Source: Acanthosoma haemorrhoidale (taxonomy: Eukaryota > Arthropoda > Insecta > Hemiptera > Acanthosomatidae). Taken from it: a stretch of 64,000 nucleotides of DNA. Of this stretch, positions 22,401-30,028 are shown in pieces. The position numbers and the translations under genes were made by a program. The notes beneath the pieces were generated by a model. It made no database searches. It saw only the letters and a program-made list of their open reading frames with translations, and was not told the DNA's origin. Every line of letters begins with the position of its first letter. The first letter of the stretch is position 1. The DNA is taken from positions 106,932,638-106,996,637 of the forward strand of contig OV884014.1 of assembly GCA_930367205.1 (NCBI GenBank). Reading direction: 5' to 3'.

Positions 22401-22500
22401 ACTAGGGATTAACCAGGATAGCACCAACAGGAGTAAACTTTCCGAATTATTAAGGTGGTATTATCTTCAGGATGATCCAGATTGGTTTGGGGTGTCATAG
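13346..22500 (+). CDS. Hsp90: Truncated Hsp90-like protein, copy 1 (spliced, 446 aa)
   Basis: Coding exons 13346-13492, 14417-14535 and 21426-22500 join in frame (147+119+1075 nt) with GT-AG borders. Residues 1-213 form the Hsp90 N-terminal ATPase domain: ETFPFPAE near 13-20, RELISNACD at 41-49 with the catalytic Glu42 and Asn46, and DTGIGMT at 88-94 across the last splice. The lid motif, normally IGQFGVGFYS, is shortened to RFGFGFYS (125-132). An acidic/lysine linker spans about 214-253. The middle domain follows with [12 protein letters not shown] (348-359), but the loop that should supply the catalytic Arg (SREMLQQ in the family) reads LKALRECEF. The protein stops after LSELLR plus 14 unrelated residues, so the dimerisation domain of the usual 700-730-residue protein is absent. 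Cytosolic by family. Identity is clear; ATPase activity is doubtful. Confidence 0.85.
13493..14416 (+). other. Intron 2 of the Hsp90-like gene
   Basis: A 924-bp AT-rich intron with GTAAGT donor and TTCTAG acceptor. It holds a poly(T) run near 14036-14052 and no recognisable element. Copy 2 has 916 bp. Confidence 0.75.
14417..14535 (+). CDS. Hsp90: Hsp90-like coding exon 2 (exon 3), copy 1
   Basis: Acceptor CTTCTAG|GCA and donor AC|GTAAGT. 119 nt, leaving a split Thr codon completed by exon 4. It encodes [13 protein letters not shown] through TLTIIDT, colinear with Hsp90. Identical in copy 2 (48753-48871). Confidence 0.85.
14953..15163 (-). pseudogene. RT-leader fragment of a gypsy-type element
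   Basis: About 210 bp nearly identical to 20250-20460. Both encode, on the minus strand, the short region that precedes gypsy-type reverse transcriptase (pattern Y-D-V-G-T-V-K then P-Y-R). The matching frame is intact in copy 2's other fragment (54484-54675). It ends abruptly on both sides. Confidence 0.6.
15895..16729 (-). pseudogene. Gag A of an intronic gypsy-type element
   Basis: The frame 16729-16250 (159 codons) starts [20 protein letters not shown] and matches the N-terminal part of Gag B (18473-19198), with a coiled-coil-like stretch (repeated [14 protein letters not shown]). The next Gag block, homologous to 18302-18480, remains as a broken trace at 15895-16090. It is a second, more decayed member of the same family. 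Confidence 0.65.
16840..17050 (-). mobile_element. LTR remnant and degenerate primer-binding site, element A
   Basis: The minus strand here reads TGACGCCTGACAT beside an LTR-like end, where element B has TGGCGCCCAACGT. About 100 bp of 16859-17000 aligns with 19328-19450, including the GGTTCT..TAA..AGGAA..TTCTGG block. It lies between Gag A and protease B and could once have been an LTR shared by tandem elements. Confidence 0.5.
17054..17370 (-). pseudogene. Aspartic protease fragment, element B
   Basis: On the minus strand, [19 protein letters not shown] contains the catalytic DTGA motif of retroelement proteases, followed by [11 protein letters not shown] and more to a TAA at about 17054. 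A stop lies just upstream, between this and Gag B. No RT follows. Copy 2 (51205-51520) is nearly identical. Confidence 0.75.
17453..19198 (-). pseudogene. Gag B: coiled-coil N-terminus and Asn/Gln-rich C-terminus
   Basis: Two frames in succession. 19198-18473 (241 codons) has repeated [13 protein letters not shown] and [12 protein letters not shown] heptad-like segments. 18379-17453 (308 codons) has a capsid-like block ([22 protein letters not shown]) and an Asn/Gln-rich, Arg-containing tail ([19 protein letters not shown]) that probably binds nucleic acid; no CCHC knuckle is visible. A one-base loss relative to copy 2 near 18362 shortens the second frame here. The reading order Gag B, protease B, leftward, is that of a Ty3/gypsy element. 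Confidence 0.7.
19311..19876 (-). mobile_element. 5' LTR and primer-binding site of element B
   Basis: Read on the minus strand, the 549-bp LTR (19876-19328) starts TGTTGTGATATT and ends ATAATAT, followed immediately by TGGCGCCCAACGTAAGG (19327-19311), a typical tRNA-complementary primer-binding site. Gag B begins 113 bp further on. Copy 2 (53602-54150) has the same length, but its site has TGACGCC. Confidence 0.7.
20190..20470 (-). pseudogene. RT-leader fragment, element C
   Basis: Minus-strand coding for the segment before gypsy RT ([24 protein letters not shown], seen intact in copy 2 at 54484-54675). The RT core does not follow; the sequence changes to unrecognised DNA at about 20190. 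Confidence 0.65.
20494..20830 (-). pseudogene. Protease remnant, element C
   Basis: The 79-codon frame 20733-20494 ([28 protein letters not shown]) resembles the C-terminal half of a retroelement protease, with the usual F-L-I-G-L-D ending reading FLIELD. Upstream, near 20786-20775, DPGS stands where a D-T-G-S catalytic loop is expected, with frame breaks between. It is non-functional. Confidence 0.55.
20930..21265 (-). pseudogene. Gag remnant with broken zinc knuckle, element C
   Basis: The 89-codon frame 21265-20996 ([38 protein letters not shown]) has the helical composition of a capsid C-terminus. Just downstream, CNNC (20983-20972) begins a CCHC-like knuckle whose His and second Cys fall in another frame. 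It ends 160 bp before exon 4 of the Hsp90-like gene. Confidence 0.5.
21426..22500 (+). CDS. Hsp90: Hsp90-like coding exon 3 (exon 4), copy 1
   Basis: Acceptor TTTCAG|GGGTATTGG; the split Thr codon and 357 further codons to a TAG at 22498. It encodes GIGMTKADL, the shortened lid, the charged linker and the middle domain. The fall-off after LSELLR is abrupt ([14 protein letters not shown]), consistent with an old internal deletion of the dimerisation domain. Compared with copy 2 there are only two changes, ACC/ACG (Thr) near 21500 and TTC/TTT (Phe) near 21640, both silent. Confidence 0.88.
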
Positions 22501-22593
22501 CGTGTCACAGAAGAAGAACCTCCCACAGTAGAGTTGCCACCGATGCCCAGGCGCAGTTCTGAGGATGCTTCGAGAATGGAGGAGGTTGTTTAA
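22501..22593 (+). other. In-frame Hsp90-like C-terminal tail after a TAG
   Basis: Directly after the TAG, the same frame stays open for 30 codons: VTEEEPPTVELPPM, then SSEDASRMEEVV and TAA. Acidic residues, SRMEE and the final position match the end of cytosolic Hsp90, where MEEVD docks TPR co-chaperones, but the last Asp is Val. It is either a relic of the full-length gene or a readthrough extension; the stop context shows no known readthrough signal. Identical in copy 2 (56776-56868). Confidence 0.75.
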
Positions 22594-22791
22594 AGGTCTC
22601 ATGTAAATTATTTTTTATTACTTTTTCTAATTCTGTTATAAATAGTGAATTATTTATTATTAAAAGTAATTCACTGGTGATATTTTCTGTTTTGTACATT
22701 ATGTATATTTATTTCATAGATATATTTGTACCAGCGATTTTCATTTTTTGTATATTTCTAGATATAAGCTTGATGTAAAATATAACTTATA

Positions 22792-22797
22792 AATAAA
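22792..22797 (+). terminator. Poly(A) signal of the Hsp90-like gene
   Basis: AATAAA about 290 bp after the TAG, in AT-rich 3' flank; the same site in copy 2 is at 57067-57072. AT-rich sequence makes such hexamers common, so this is only the best candidate. Confidence 0.4.
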
Positions 22798-22799
22798 AG

Positions 22800-23218
22800 T
22801 ATTTTATAAAATTATTGTTTTTTTCCTATCCAAGTCCTATCTAAAGCATGCTTAAAGATTTTCTTATAAATAACGGATTTATATAACTGTTTTTTCAGTA
22901 CATATTTTAAGGTGTTAAGTTTATTTGACAATTATTTTAATTTTTTTTCATTGAATAAGTAATCATCAATTGACCATTATGATTTAACCTATTAAAGTAT
23001 TTTTAGTCGAAAATACATTACCTTAAAACATTTATTAACTTGGGGTTTGACTTCTGCATAAATCATGCAGAGTTCATATATTTCTCTACTTTTGGTCATA
23101 TCTAAATTTTGGTCACCATTAAAAAATATCAAAAATTCAAACAAATAAGGATTTATTTATGGTTTGTAAAATATTTGTATGAATCCATTGATAATCCTTA
23201 AAAAACTGCAATATTAGT
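22800..23218. other. Non-coding stretch after the Hsp90-like gene
   Basis: AT-rich, without protein-like frames or recognised repeats. It is close to identical in copy 2. Confidence 0.5.
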
Positions 23219-23607
23219 AAAATCAGTGAAGTGAGCAATATCACACAATTAAGGGCTTACTGATCTTCCTAATTGCTCTCTCTTGATTGATTTCGTAAAT
23301 TTTATTAAATTATTTTTCATCACCATTCAATTCCAAAACAGTTTATCTTGCATGCCCCATTGATTGTTGCTGTGTATAGGAGTTAGTTATAATAATAAAT
23401 AAACTAAATCTTATGTTCAATATACCCCAATGCTGTAAGCTCAGGAATCAAATCGATTAGTATTTGGAATAAGTGAGTGGCATCCCAGTAAATAAAATAT
23501 TTAAATTATTCGACTGGAGTGTAGAGGCGTGAGACTGAGGGTAAGGCAGGTAAAAGAAAATATATGTATTGATAGAAAGATAGTCTCTATGTATTTCCTT
23601 ACATTCT
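23219..23607 (+). repeat. Left arm of a 390-bp inverted repeat, copy 1
   Basis: The segment is the reverse complement, at roughly 90% or better, of 29638-30028. It runs from AAAATCAGTGAAGTGAGC to TTCCTTACATTCT. The two arms enclose about 6 kb that contains the LTR element. A 75-codon frame at 23700-23927, just inside the arm, looks fortuitous. Confidence 0.85.
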
Positions 23608-23931
23608 ATATATTTGGATACATTAACGTATTAGTAGTTCCTATGGGATCATAAATCGATTAAGCCTTCATTCGCCGAAGACAGCATAATTGGGAACTGT
23701 TGTTCTGTGACTTGAGAAACCCTAAAATTTGCAGAGTGGGTTGGACAAGGACATACAGGTCCACATGTGTCCCATTAAATTTTTATAATATAGCTCTCCA
23801 CAATGTTGTTAAATATACTATTAAATATGGATCATTGGATATCCTGGAAAATACCCTTTTATCTTTAATTAATCCTTCTCACTCCGGGCTTGGCAATAAT
23901 TCATTCTTCTGTTATATTAATACATAGAAAG
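23608..23931. other. Spacer between inverted-repeat arm and LTR element
   Basis: AT-rich, no recognised feature. It diverges more from copy 2 (about ten differences including a 10-bp indel) than the adjoining LTR element does. Confidence 0.5.
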
Positions 23932-23936
23932 TGTAG

Positions 23937-24103
23937 TATTATGTACTAGTTGAATTTTAAATAGAAGAAGACCTTTTGAGAACACTGCTTTAATACGTGA
24001 TTGAAACAAAACTGAACATGAACATGAATCCGCTTATCCTTAGGTAACAACGACTTCACCTAATCGATGAATCGATATATACGATAGTTCGATAGACACA
24101 ACA
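23937..24103 (-). repeat. 3' LTR, copy 1
   Basis: 167 bp, adjacent to the weakly purine-rich minus-strand GCGGAGAAT that may serve as polypurine tract. It has AGGTAAC where the 5' LTR has AGATAAC; the same difference exists in copy 2, so it arose before the duplication. Confidence 0.92.
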
Positions 24104-24115
24104 ATTCTCCGCGAC

Positions 24116-24838
24116 TTAGTTAAGCACATAATCAGAAAAGTGAGCCGGAACGCGACGTTGTCTCTGGGATCTACGTAGAGGTTGGAATTCAGGTTGTGCT
24201 GCCGGAAGTGTAGTCTCAGTGGTTACTGGATCAGGAGCAGTGATGGTTGAAGGCTCGACTGGTGATGTGGGAGTTGCAGAATTCCTTGGCTGCCTAATTT
24301 CGTTGTCAGAGAAGGTAAATTTCTTCTTAGCATGCGAAGCTTGACTAGGAGTAATGTCCTTCTTTATCTGCTCTGGAACGTCCACGGGACGCAGCTGGTC
24401 GATGTGGCGCTTCAAGGTGTAGCCATCCCCATCTAAGGTGATTAGGTAGTGCAACTTGCCGAATTTATTGGTTACAGTGCCAAATCTCCATGAAGATTTT
24501 CCATTTGCATACCACCTAGCTTGTACTCTGTCTCCTATCTGGAGTTGGCGAACTTTCTTATAGTTATCTGGAGATAAATCATAATTGTTAATCGGTGGTT
24601 TGAGTGCATCTAGCTTTATGTTAATTTTCCTATTGAGATACAGTTCTGCCGGAGATTTCCCACAGGCTAACGGCGTTGAACGGTAGCGCAGGAGTATCTC
24701 TTGAACTTTGGTCTGCAGAGGCATTGTCAATTTAGACATTGCTTTCAATTTGTTTTTGAATGTCTGAACATTCCTCTCCGCCAATCCGTTCGTAGCCGGA
24801 TGTCCCGGGGCTATAAATTTTTGTTTAATTCCAGCCAT
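24116..24838 (-). pseudogene. Integrase C-terminal part of the LTR element, copy 1
   Basis: 240 codons in a different frame from the main gag-pol. PGHPATNGLAERNVQTFK holds the third catalytic residue (Glu of AER), and LQIGDRVQARWY with RFGTVTNKFG forms the C-terminal DNA-binding domain. The tail is Pro/Thr-rich and ends QRRVPAHFSDYVLN. It is separated from the rest by a tandem 14-bp duplication (unit ATTATCAGAACTCC on the plus strand, about 24880-24908) covering the second catalytic Asp region; with two units, the downstream part is out of frame. Confidence 0.85.
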
Positions 24839-24884
24839 ATCACAGAATTCGGTGAATTTCTCACTCTTGAAAATGGTTGCATTA

Positions 24885-27800
24885 TCAGAACTCCATTATC
24901 AGAACTAGTATTCGTGGAAATCCATGGATGTAGAATATTGATTGTAGTAATTTAATAGTTTCTTGCGAAGTAGGGGCTTCTTTTGATATACGCACTTCCA
25001 CCCATCTGGATTTGGCGTCAACCAGTAACAAAAAATGGTGATTTTCAAATGGTCCTGCATAGTCTATATGGACTCTCTCAAAATTTTCTGTTGGTTCTTC
25101 CCAGGAATGAATAGGAACTTTTTCTGGATTTTTCCTTATGGTGGCACATTCCTGACAGGATTTCACCAGATTTTCAATTTGTTGGTCAATATTTTTCCAA
25201 TAAACATACCTTCTCGCTAACTGCTTCATTTTCACAATACCTATATGCGTGTGGTGTAACTCTTTTAATACATCTTCTTGAAGAGTTCGAGGTATTATAA
25301 TTCTCTGACCCTTGAAAATTATTCCATTTTGTAAATAGTATTCTGAATCATAGCAATCATTATTTAACAAATCACATTTTATCTTAGATAATTCTTCGTC
25401 CCTAGCTGTTTCCTCTGCTAAAGTTTTATAAGTTAATGAGTTATTCGAAATACTGTAAACACATTCATTAGAAATTAGGTCAACTTCCATATTAATTTCA
25501 TCTTCAATAGTAGTAGTTTCTTCTTGTATTGGCGTTCTTGATAGGTAGTCTGCATGTACATTTTCTTCTGCAGGTCGATGCTGGATTTTATAATCAAAAT
25601 TGGTAAGCCAAGCCGCATATCTCATTAACCTAGCGGATGTCATCGCTGGTAGGTTTGCACCTTCATGAAAAATTCTACTTAGTGGTTTGTTGTCTGTAAT
25701 CAACGTGAAGGTTCTTCCAAATAGAAAATAAAAAAAATTTTTCAAGGCGAATACAATGGCTAGAGCCTCTCTGTCTAACTGACTATAATTCATTTCCGAT
25801 TTCGAAAGTGATCTTGAAGCATATGCAATTGGCTTTTCTATGCCATCGACTACATGAGACAACACACCTGCTATGCCGGTCGGCGAAGCGTCGCTAGCTA
25901 CAACTACAGGTAATTCAGGATTGAAAGGTGTTAGGACTCTATCATTAGCCATTTCATTTTTTAAAGTTCTGAAGGCGATTTCACACTCCGAAGACCAGTG
26001 AAATTTTCTTTCCTTCTGGAGTAATAATCGAATTGGATGTGTAATTTTTGAAGAATTTGGAATGAATCTTGAATAATAAGAGATGATTCCTAAAAATCTT
26101 TTGACATCTTCTTGATTTTGAGGTCGTGGAGCTTCTGTAATAGCCTTAATCTTTGATGGATCCTTTGAAATTTTGTTTCCTTCAACAATGTAACCAAGAT
26201 ATTTAATTTTAGTTTCGAAAAATTGGCATTTTTTTTTGTTTAAGTGTAAATCGTAAGATTGAAGTCTTTCCAGGCAAGCACAAAGTCGATTGTAACAATC
26301 TTGTAGAGTTGAACCATGCACTATAATGTCGTCAAAGTAAGCTGTAACGCCAGGAAGACCCGCCAGGATCTGGTCCATAATGCGATGAAACTCGCTTGGA
26401 GCAGTCTTGATTCCGAAAGACAGCCGGTTGAATTTAAATGTTCCTTTATGAGTTATGATTGTTTGAACGTTAGCGCTCTCTTCGTCGACCGGAATATGTA
26501 AGTAAGCTTTGAATAAGTCCAATGTACAAAAAAAATTAGAATTTCGAAGATTACTTAGAATATCATCAATTTTAGGAATCGGGTAGTGCGCTGAAAGAAG
26601 CTGAGGATTGACTGCTACTTTATAATCAATGCAAAGTCTTACTGACCCGTCGGGCTTAGGTATAACAACTAGCGGTGACGCCCAATCACTAACTTGAACT
26701 GGAGTAATAATTCCTTCTCTTTCAAGGTTACTAAGCTCTTCTTCCACCTTTGTTTTTAGAGCGAATGGAATCTCTCTTGCTTTCAGACATACGGATTTTG
26801 AATTTTCTTTCAATTTTAAATTACATTGAATGTCAGGAGTGCAACCAACACGCTGCTCGAAAATTAATTTGAATTTCGAGTAAATATTTTGTAAAAAATT
26901 TGTTGTGTTTACGCATGCTATAGAATCACTTCGGGGTGACATATTCTTGATGTCTAAATCTTCCAATTTAATGTTCAAATGTCGAATCCAGGTACGGCCC
27001 AGTAGAGGTGTAAATCCGTCCGGAACCACAAACAATATTTCTGTCGATACTATATCTCTGTATTGAACGGGTGCTTCCACATAACCCAATGGAGTCACAA
27101 TTTCAGATGTGTATGACCTAAATCGTATGTTGGTGCTTTGAATATTTGCTTTAAGTTGAAGTTTATTAAAAATAGACTTGGGTAGCAGAGTCTGTCCCGC
27201 ACCAGAATCCACTTCGAAGGTTTGTAACTTGTCTTCAATTTTGACATTAACAAAATATTTTTGCGCATCTTGAATTGTTTGAAGAGATTGCTCAGCATAA
27301 ATATCAATTATCTGGTAAACATCATATGTTTCTAATGAACTTGAATCAGCATCCTCATTATTAACAGAATTAATATTTTTCTTGGAAGAGATAAGCTTTT
27401 TTAAACAAACTTTCTCAACATGTCCTTCTTTCTTGCAATATTTACACTTTACCTGGTTGAATTTTACTTTACATTCTTTAGCGTTGTGATTATTACGGCC
27501 ACAGCGAAAACATAGTCCTTCAATTCCAAGATTTTTAAAATCTATTGTTTGTTTTTGTCGGAAGCGTGCAGTGGAGAAAGATCTTGTAGGTCTTGAAACT
27601 CTATTAATTGAAGAATCATGTGACCTTTCTCCCGAAATCTCCCTGCTATCAGAGATAGATGCCTCTAATGCCCGAGCTTTTGTTATGGCTTCATCGAATG
27701 TACCAGGGCTCTGTAGTAATAATTGCTGTCTCATCGACTGATCGCTCAGGCCTCTAATAAACTGTGACAACAAGAAAATATCTGAGACTGACTTTCCACA

Positions 27801-28265
27801 TTCACATACAAATTGGCATTTAGGAACAAACTTTTTCAATTCGTGTGCATATGTATTTACTGGTTCATTAGAATTCTGCTTCTGTGATAAAAATCTATGA
27901 CGTTCGACAATTACGCTTGATTTGGGAATTAACTGATCCTTTAAAATTTCAATCACTTCTTTGTAATTTAAGTTAGAAACTTCTTTAGGTATGGCAGAAA
28001 ATTTTAAGAGTTCATAATGTTCTGCACCTATACTATTTAAAAGAATTGTTTTAGATGCAAATTCATTATTTTCCAAACCTTTCATTAATAAATAATTATT
28101 GAATCTTTCAAGGTACTGAGAAAAACATTCTTTAGATTTATCAAAATTTTCAAAATTACAAATTATAGATTCGGACTGTTTTTGAATTGGAATTACACCC
28201 TGTAAAAAGGCTTGAAATTGTGCTTGTTGAACAGCCATAAATTGTTTAAATTGTTCAGGATCCAT
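24885..28265 (-). CDS. Gag-Pol polyprotein of the Ty3/gypsy element, copy 1
   Basis: 1126 codons from ATG at 28265. Gag occupies residues 1-250. Two CCHC knuckles lie at 252-265 (CFRCGRNNHNAKEC) and 274-287 (CKYCKKEGHVEKVC). The protease has DSGA at 353-356. The RT has LDLFKAY (Asp583) and YFDD at 643-646. RNase H has SDASPTG (Asp792), REALA and TDNKPL. The integrase zinc domain spans about 1004-1040 (His pair, CQEC), and HIDYAGPF carries the first catalytic Asp (1068). The frame ends at a stop created in the duplicated 14-bp segment. All catalytic motifs upstream of that look intact, so this is a young element. Confidence 0.92.
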   Translation of the reverse strand: MDPEQFKQFMAVQQAQFQAFLQGVIPIQKQSESIICNFENFDKSKECFSQYLERFNNYLLMKGLENNEFASKTILLNSIGAEHYELLKFSAIPKEVSNLNYKEVIEILKDQLIPKSSVIVERHRFLSQKQNSNEPVNTYAHELKKFVPKCQFVCECGKSVSDIFLLSQFIRGLSDQSMRQQLLLQSPGTFDEAITKARALEASISDSREISGERSHDSSINRVSRPTRSFSTARFRQKQTIDFKNLGIEGLCFRCGRNNHNAKECKVKFNQVKCKYCKKEGHVEKVCLKKLISSKKNINSVNNEDADSSSLETYDVYQIIDIYAEQSLQTIQDAQKYFVNVKIEDKLQTFEVDSGAGQTLLPKSIFNKLQLKANIQSTNIRFRSYTSEIVTPLGYVEAPVQYRDIVSTEILFVVPDGFTPLLGRTWIRHLNIKLEDLDIKNMSPRSDSIACVNTTNFLQNIYSKFKLIFEQRVGCTPDIQCNLKLKENSKSVCLKAREIPFALKTKVEEELSNLEREGIITPVQVSDWASPLVVIPKPDGSVRLCIDYKVAVNPQLLSAHYPIPKIDDILSNLRNSNFFCTLDLFKAYLHIPVDEESANVQTIITHKGTFKFNRLSFGIKTAPSEFHRIMDQILAGLPGVTAYFDDIIVHGSTLQDCYNRLCACLERLQSYDLHLNKKKCQFFETKIKYLGYIVEGNKISKDPSKIKAITEAPRPQNQEDVKRFLGIISYYSRFIPNSSKITHPIRLLLQKERKFHWSSECEIAFRTLKNEMANDRVLTPFNPELPVVVASDASPTGIAGVLSHVVDGIEKPIAYASRSLSKSEMNYSQLDREALAIVFALKNFFYFLFGRTFTLITDNKPLSRIFHEGANLPAMTSARLMRYAAWLTNFDYKIQHRPAEENVHADYLSRTPIQEETTTIEDEINMEVDLISNECVYSISNNSLTYKTLAEETARDEELSKIKCDLLNNDCYDSEYYLQNGIIFKGQRIIIPRTLQEDVLKELHHTHIGIVKMKQLARRYVYWKNIDQQIENLVKSCQECATIRKNPEKVPIHSWEEPTENFERVHIDYAGPFENHHFLLLVDAKSRWVEVRISKEAPTSQETIKLLQSIFYIHGFPRILVLIMEF

Positions 28266-28464
28266 ATTTAATTTTTTTTTTATCTTGTTTAATATTAATA
28301 TTGTAACTAACTTAGAATTGAATATAGTTTATTTATGATTACTTGCAATGTAATAATAAAGATCCGAGTTCTTGAACACGATGTAGACAAACTATTCACA
28401 GTCAGTATTTATAATAATCATAATTCACAACTATTAACAGTTCACTGTAACACCCAAAGTTCGC

Positions 28465-28482
28465 TTTTGATCCTCGTCGCCA
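28465..28482 (-). other. Primer-binding site of the LTR element, copy 1
   Basis: TGGCGACGAGGATCAAAA on the minus strand, three bases after the 5' LTR end. The TGG start pairs with the CCA end of a tRNA; I do not assign the tRNA. Untranslated leader follows to the ATG at 28265. Confidence 0.75.
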
Positions 28483-28485
28483 GTT

Positions 28486-28652
28486 TATTATGTACTAGTT
28501 GAATTTTAAATAGAAGAAGACTTTTTGAGAACACTGCTTTAATACGTGATTGAAACAAAACTGAACATGAACATGAATCCGCTTATCCTTAGATAACAAC
28601 GACTTCACCTAATCGATGAATCGATATATACGATAGTTCGATAGACACAACA
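28486..28652 (-). repeat. 5' LTR, copy 1
   Basis: 167 bp, 165 matching the 3' LTR. It contains an ATCGATGAATCGATATATACGA palindromic/TATA-like core. The right end abuts target duplication TGTAG. Confidence 0.92.
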
Positions 28653-28728
28653 TGTAGTGAGTACATCGACATATTGTTTTCTTATAAATGACTAATAATT
28701 AATTAGTAACTTAAAAAATTCCTTTAAA

Positions 28729-28848
28729 TTTCTTATCCTCTACAACCTATACACAGCTGATGTCCCCTCTATACCCAAAACCTTCTTGGCCACATTCGCA
28801 GATGACTCAGCAGTCTTGTCATCCCACCCAGACTTTTTAGCGGAATGA
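28729..28848 (+). pseudogene. Jockey-type LINE reverse transcriptase scrap
   Basis: Forty codons reading LYNLYTADVPSIPKT then LATFADDSAVLSSHPD, the conserved block around the catalytic (F/Y)ADD of non-LTR reverse transcriptases of the Jockey group. It ends at a TGA and has no flanking coding sequence, so it is a 5'- and 3'-truncated relic. Copy 2 has the same at 63008-63127. Confidence 0.8.
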
Positions 28849-29637
28849 GCAATAACTTTTGTTTGCAGGGGATATTATTAAGCCCCTATTATGTCTACCC
28901 TCCACAAACACCATAAAGTAGTTTTTACTACCATAGCTCAAAATATAAAAAGTCATTTGTTAGATAAACAACATCATTTTAAACCTTTGAAATATTTTGA
29001 CAGTTTTCATTATTTGTTGATAAGATAGTTGAGGCTAAACAAATACAATGGATACTTTTCACCGGATCTTGTCATAACATCTCTCATTATTGTAATTTCA
29101 GTGCCTGTTTCCATTATTATGTCTTATATACACTTCAAGACTAAATTAGATTAATGATTAAAGTGAGGTATTGCCGCTGCAAGAAATACTACTCATTGTT
29201 CGAGATCCACTTCAGTTGACATTTATATAAAGGACTATACTATGAGTATAGTACTATGTGTTAGAGTAATAAATAGGTTTAATAGAACAAATGAGCATTA
29301 TTTAGTATCTTTTTGCGATAAAAAGTTTCTCTATATAACAATTCATTTTAAACTTGTAAAAGAACTTATATTTTTTTTCTATTTTTTTTTTTTTTCCTAA
29401 CAACAACTTTATTATGATAAAATTACAATCTGCCTCATTGGGCTATAAGTAATTGTGATAAATTATCTCATTCATACCAATTTACCATTTTCATTCACTC
29501 GCTTATTCATATTGTATATACAAATAGCCCAGAACCCCTTATAGGGATGAGTGGTGCAGTGCAATGACTGTGCTAGGGGATTAGGGTGGTTGAATAGGTT
29601 ACTATGGAATTTTATGAACTTGGAAAGGATGACCTCA
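28849..29637. repeat. Non-coding, with inverted R1-like repeat at 29404-29500
   Basis: 29404-29500 is the reverse complement of the R1/fold-back arm (TTATCACAATTACTTATAGC and neighbours), preceded by a poly(T) tract at about 29380-29396. The rest is AT-rich with no recognised feature. The 68-codon frame at 29472-29678 is not convincing. Confidence 0.55.
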
Positions 29638-30028
29638 AGAATGTAAGGAAATACATAGAGACTGTATCTTTCTATCAATACATATATTTTCTTTTACCTG
29701 CCTTACCCTCAGTCTCACGCCTCTACACTCCAGACGAATAATTTAAATATTTTAGTTACTGGGATGCCACTCACTTATTCCAAATACTAATCGATTTGAT
29801 TCCTGAGCTTACAGCATTGGGGTATATTGAACATAAGATTTAGTTTATTTATTATGAATACTAACTCCCATACAAAGCAACAATCAATGGGGCATGCAAG
29901 ACAAACTGTTTTGGAATTGAATGGTAATGAAAAATATTCAATAAAATTTACCAAGTCAATCAAGAGTGAGCAATTAGGAAGATCAGTAAGCGCTTAATTG
30001 TGTGACATTGCTCACTTCACTGATTTTA
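29638..30028 (-). repeat. Right arm of the 390-bp inverted repeat, copy 1
   Basis: Reverse complement of 23219-23607, from AGAATGTAAGGAAATACATA to the GTGAAGTGAGC equivalent. The arms differ by scattered substitutions and a few indels, so they are old or independently inserted relative to the LTR element between them. Confidence 0.85.

Larger units (their letters stand above)
23937..28652 (-). mobile_element. Ty3/gypsy LTR retrotransposon, copy 1 (4716 bp)
   Basis: Minus-strand element with 167-bp LTRs (28652-28486 and 24103-23937), TGTTGTG at the 5' end and CATAATA at the 3' end, and a 5-bp target duplication TGTAG at 23932-23936 and 28653-28657. The LTRs differ at two positions. Gag and pol lie in one long frame. 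Domain order protease, RT, RNase H, integrase places it in Ty3/gypsy; the short LTRs, single fused frame and compact size suggest the mag lineage, which I infer from memory. The only clear lesion is a small duplication in the integrase. Confidence 0.93.

Noticed and set aside
23700..23927. 75-codon plus-strand frame between inverted arm and LTR element
   Set aside because: A 10-bp deletion in copy 2 changes its start and frame; no conserved motif.
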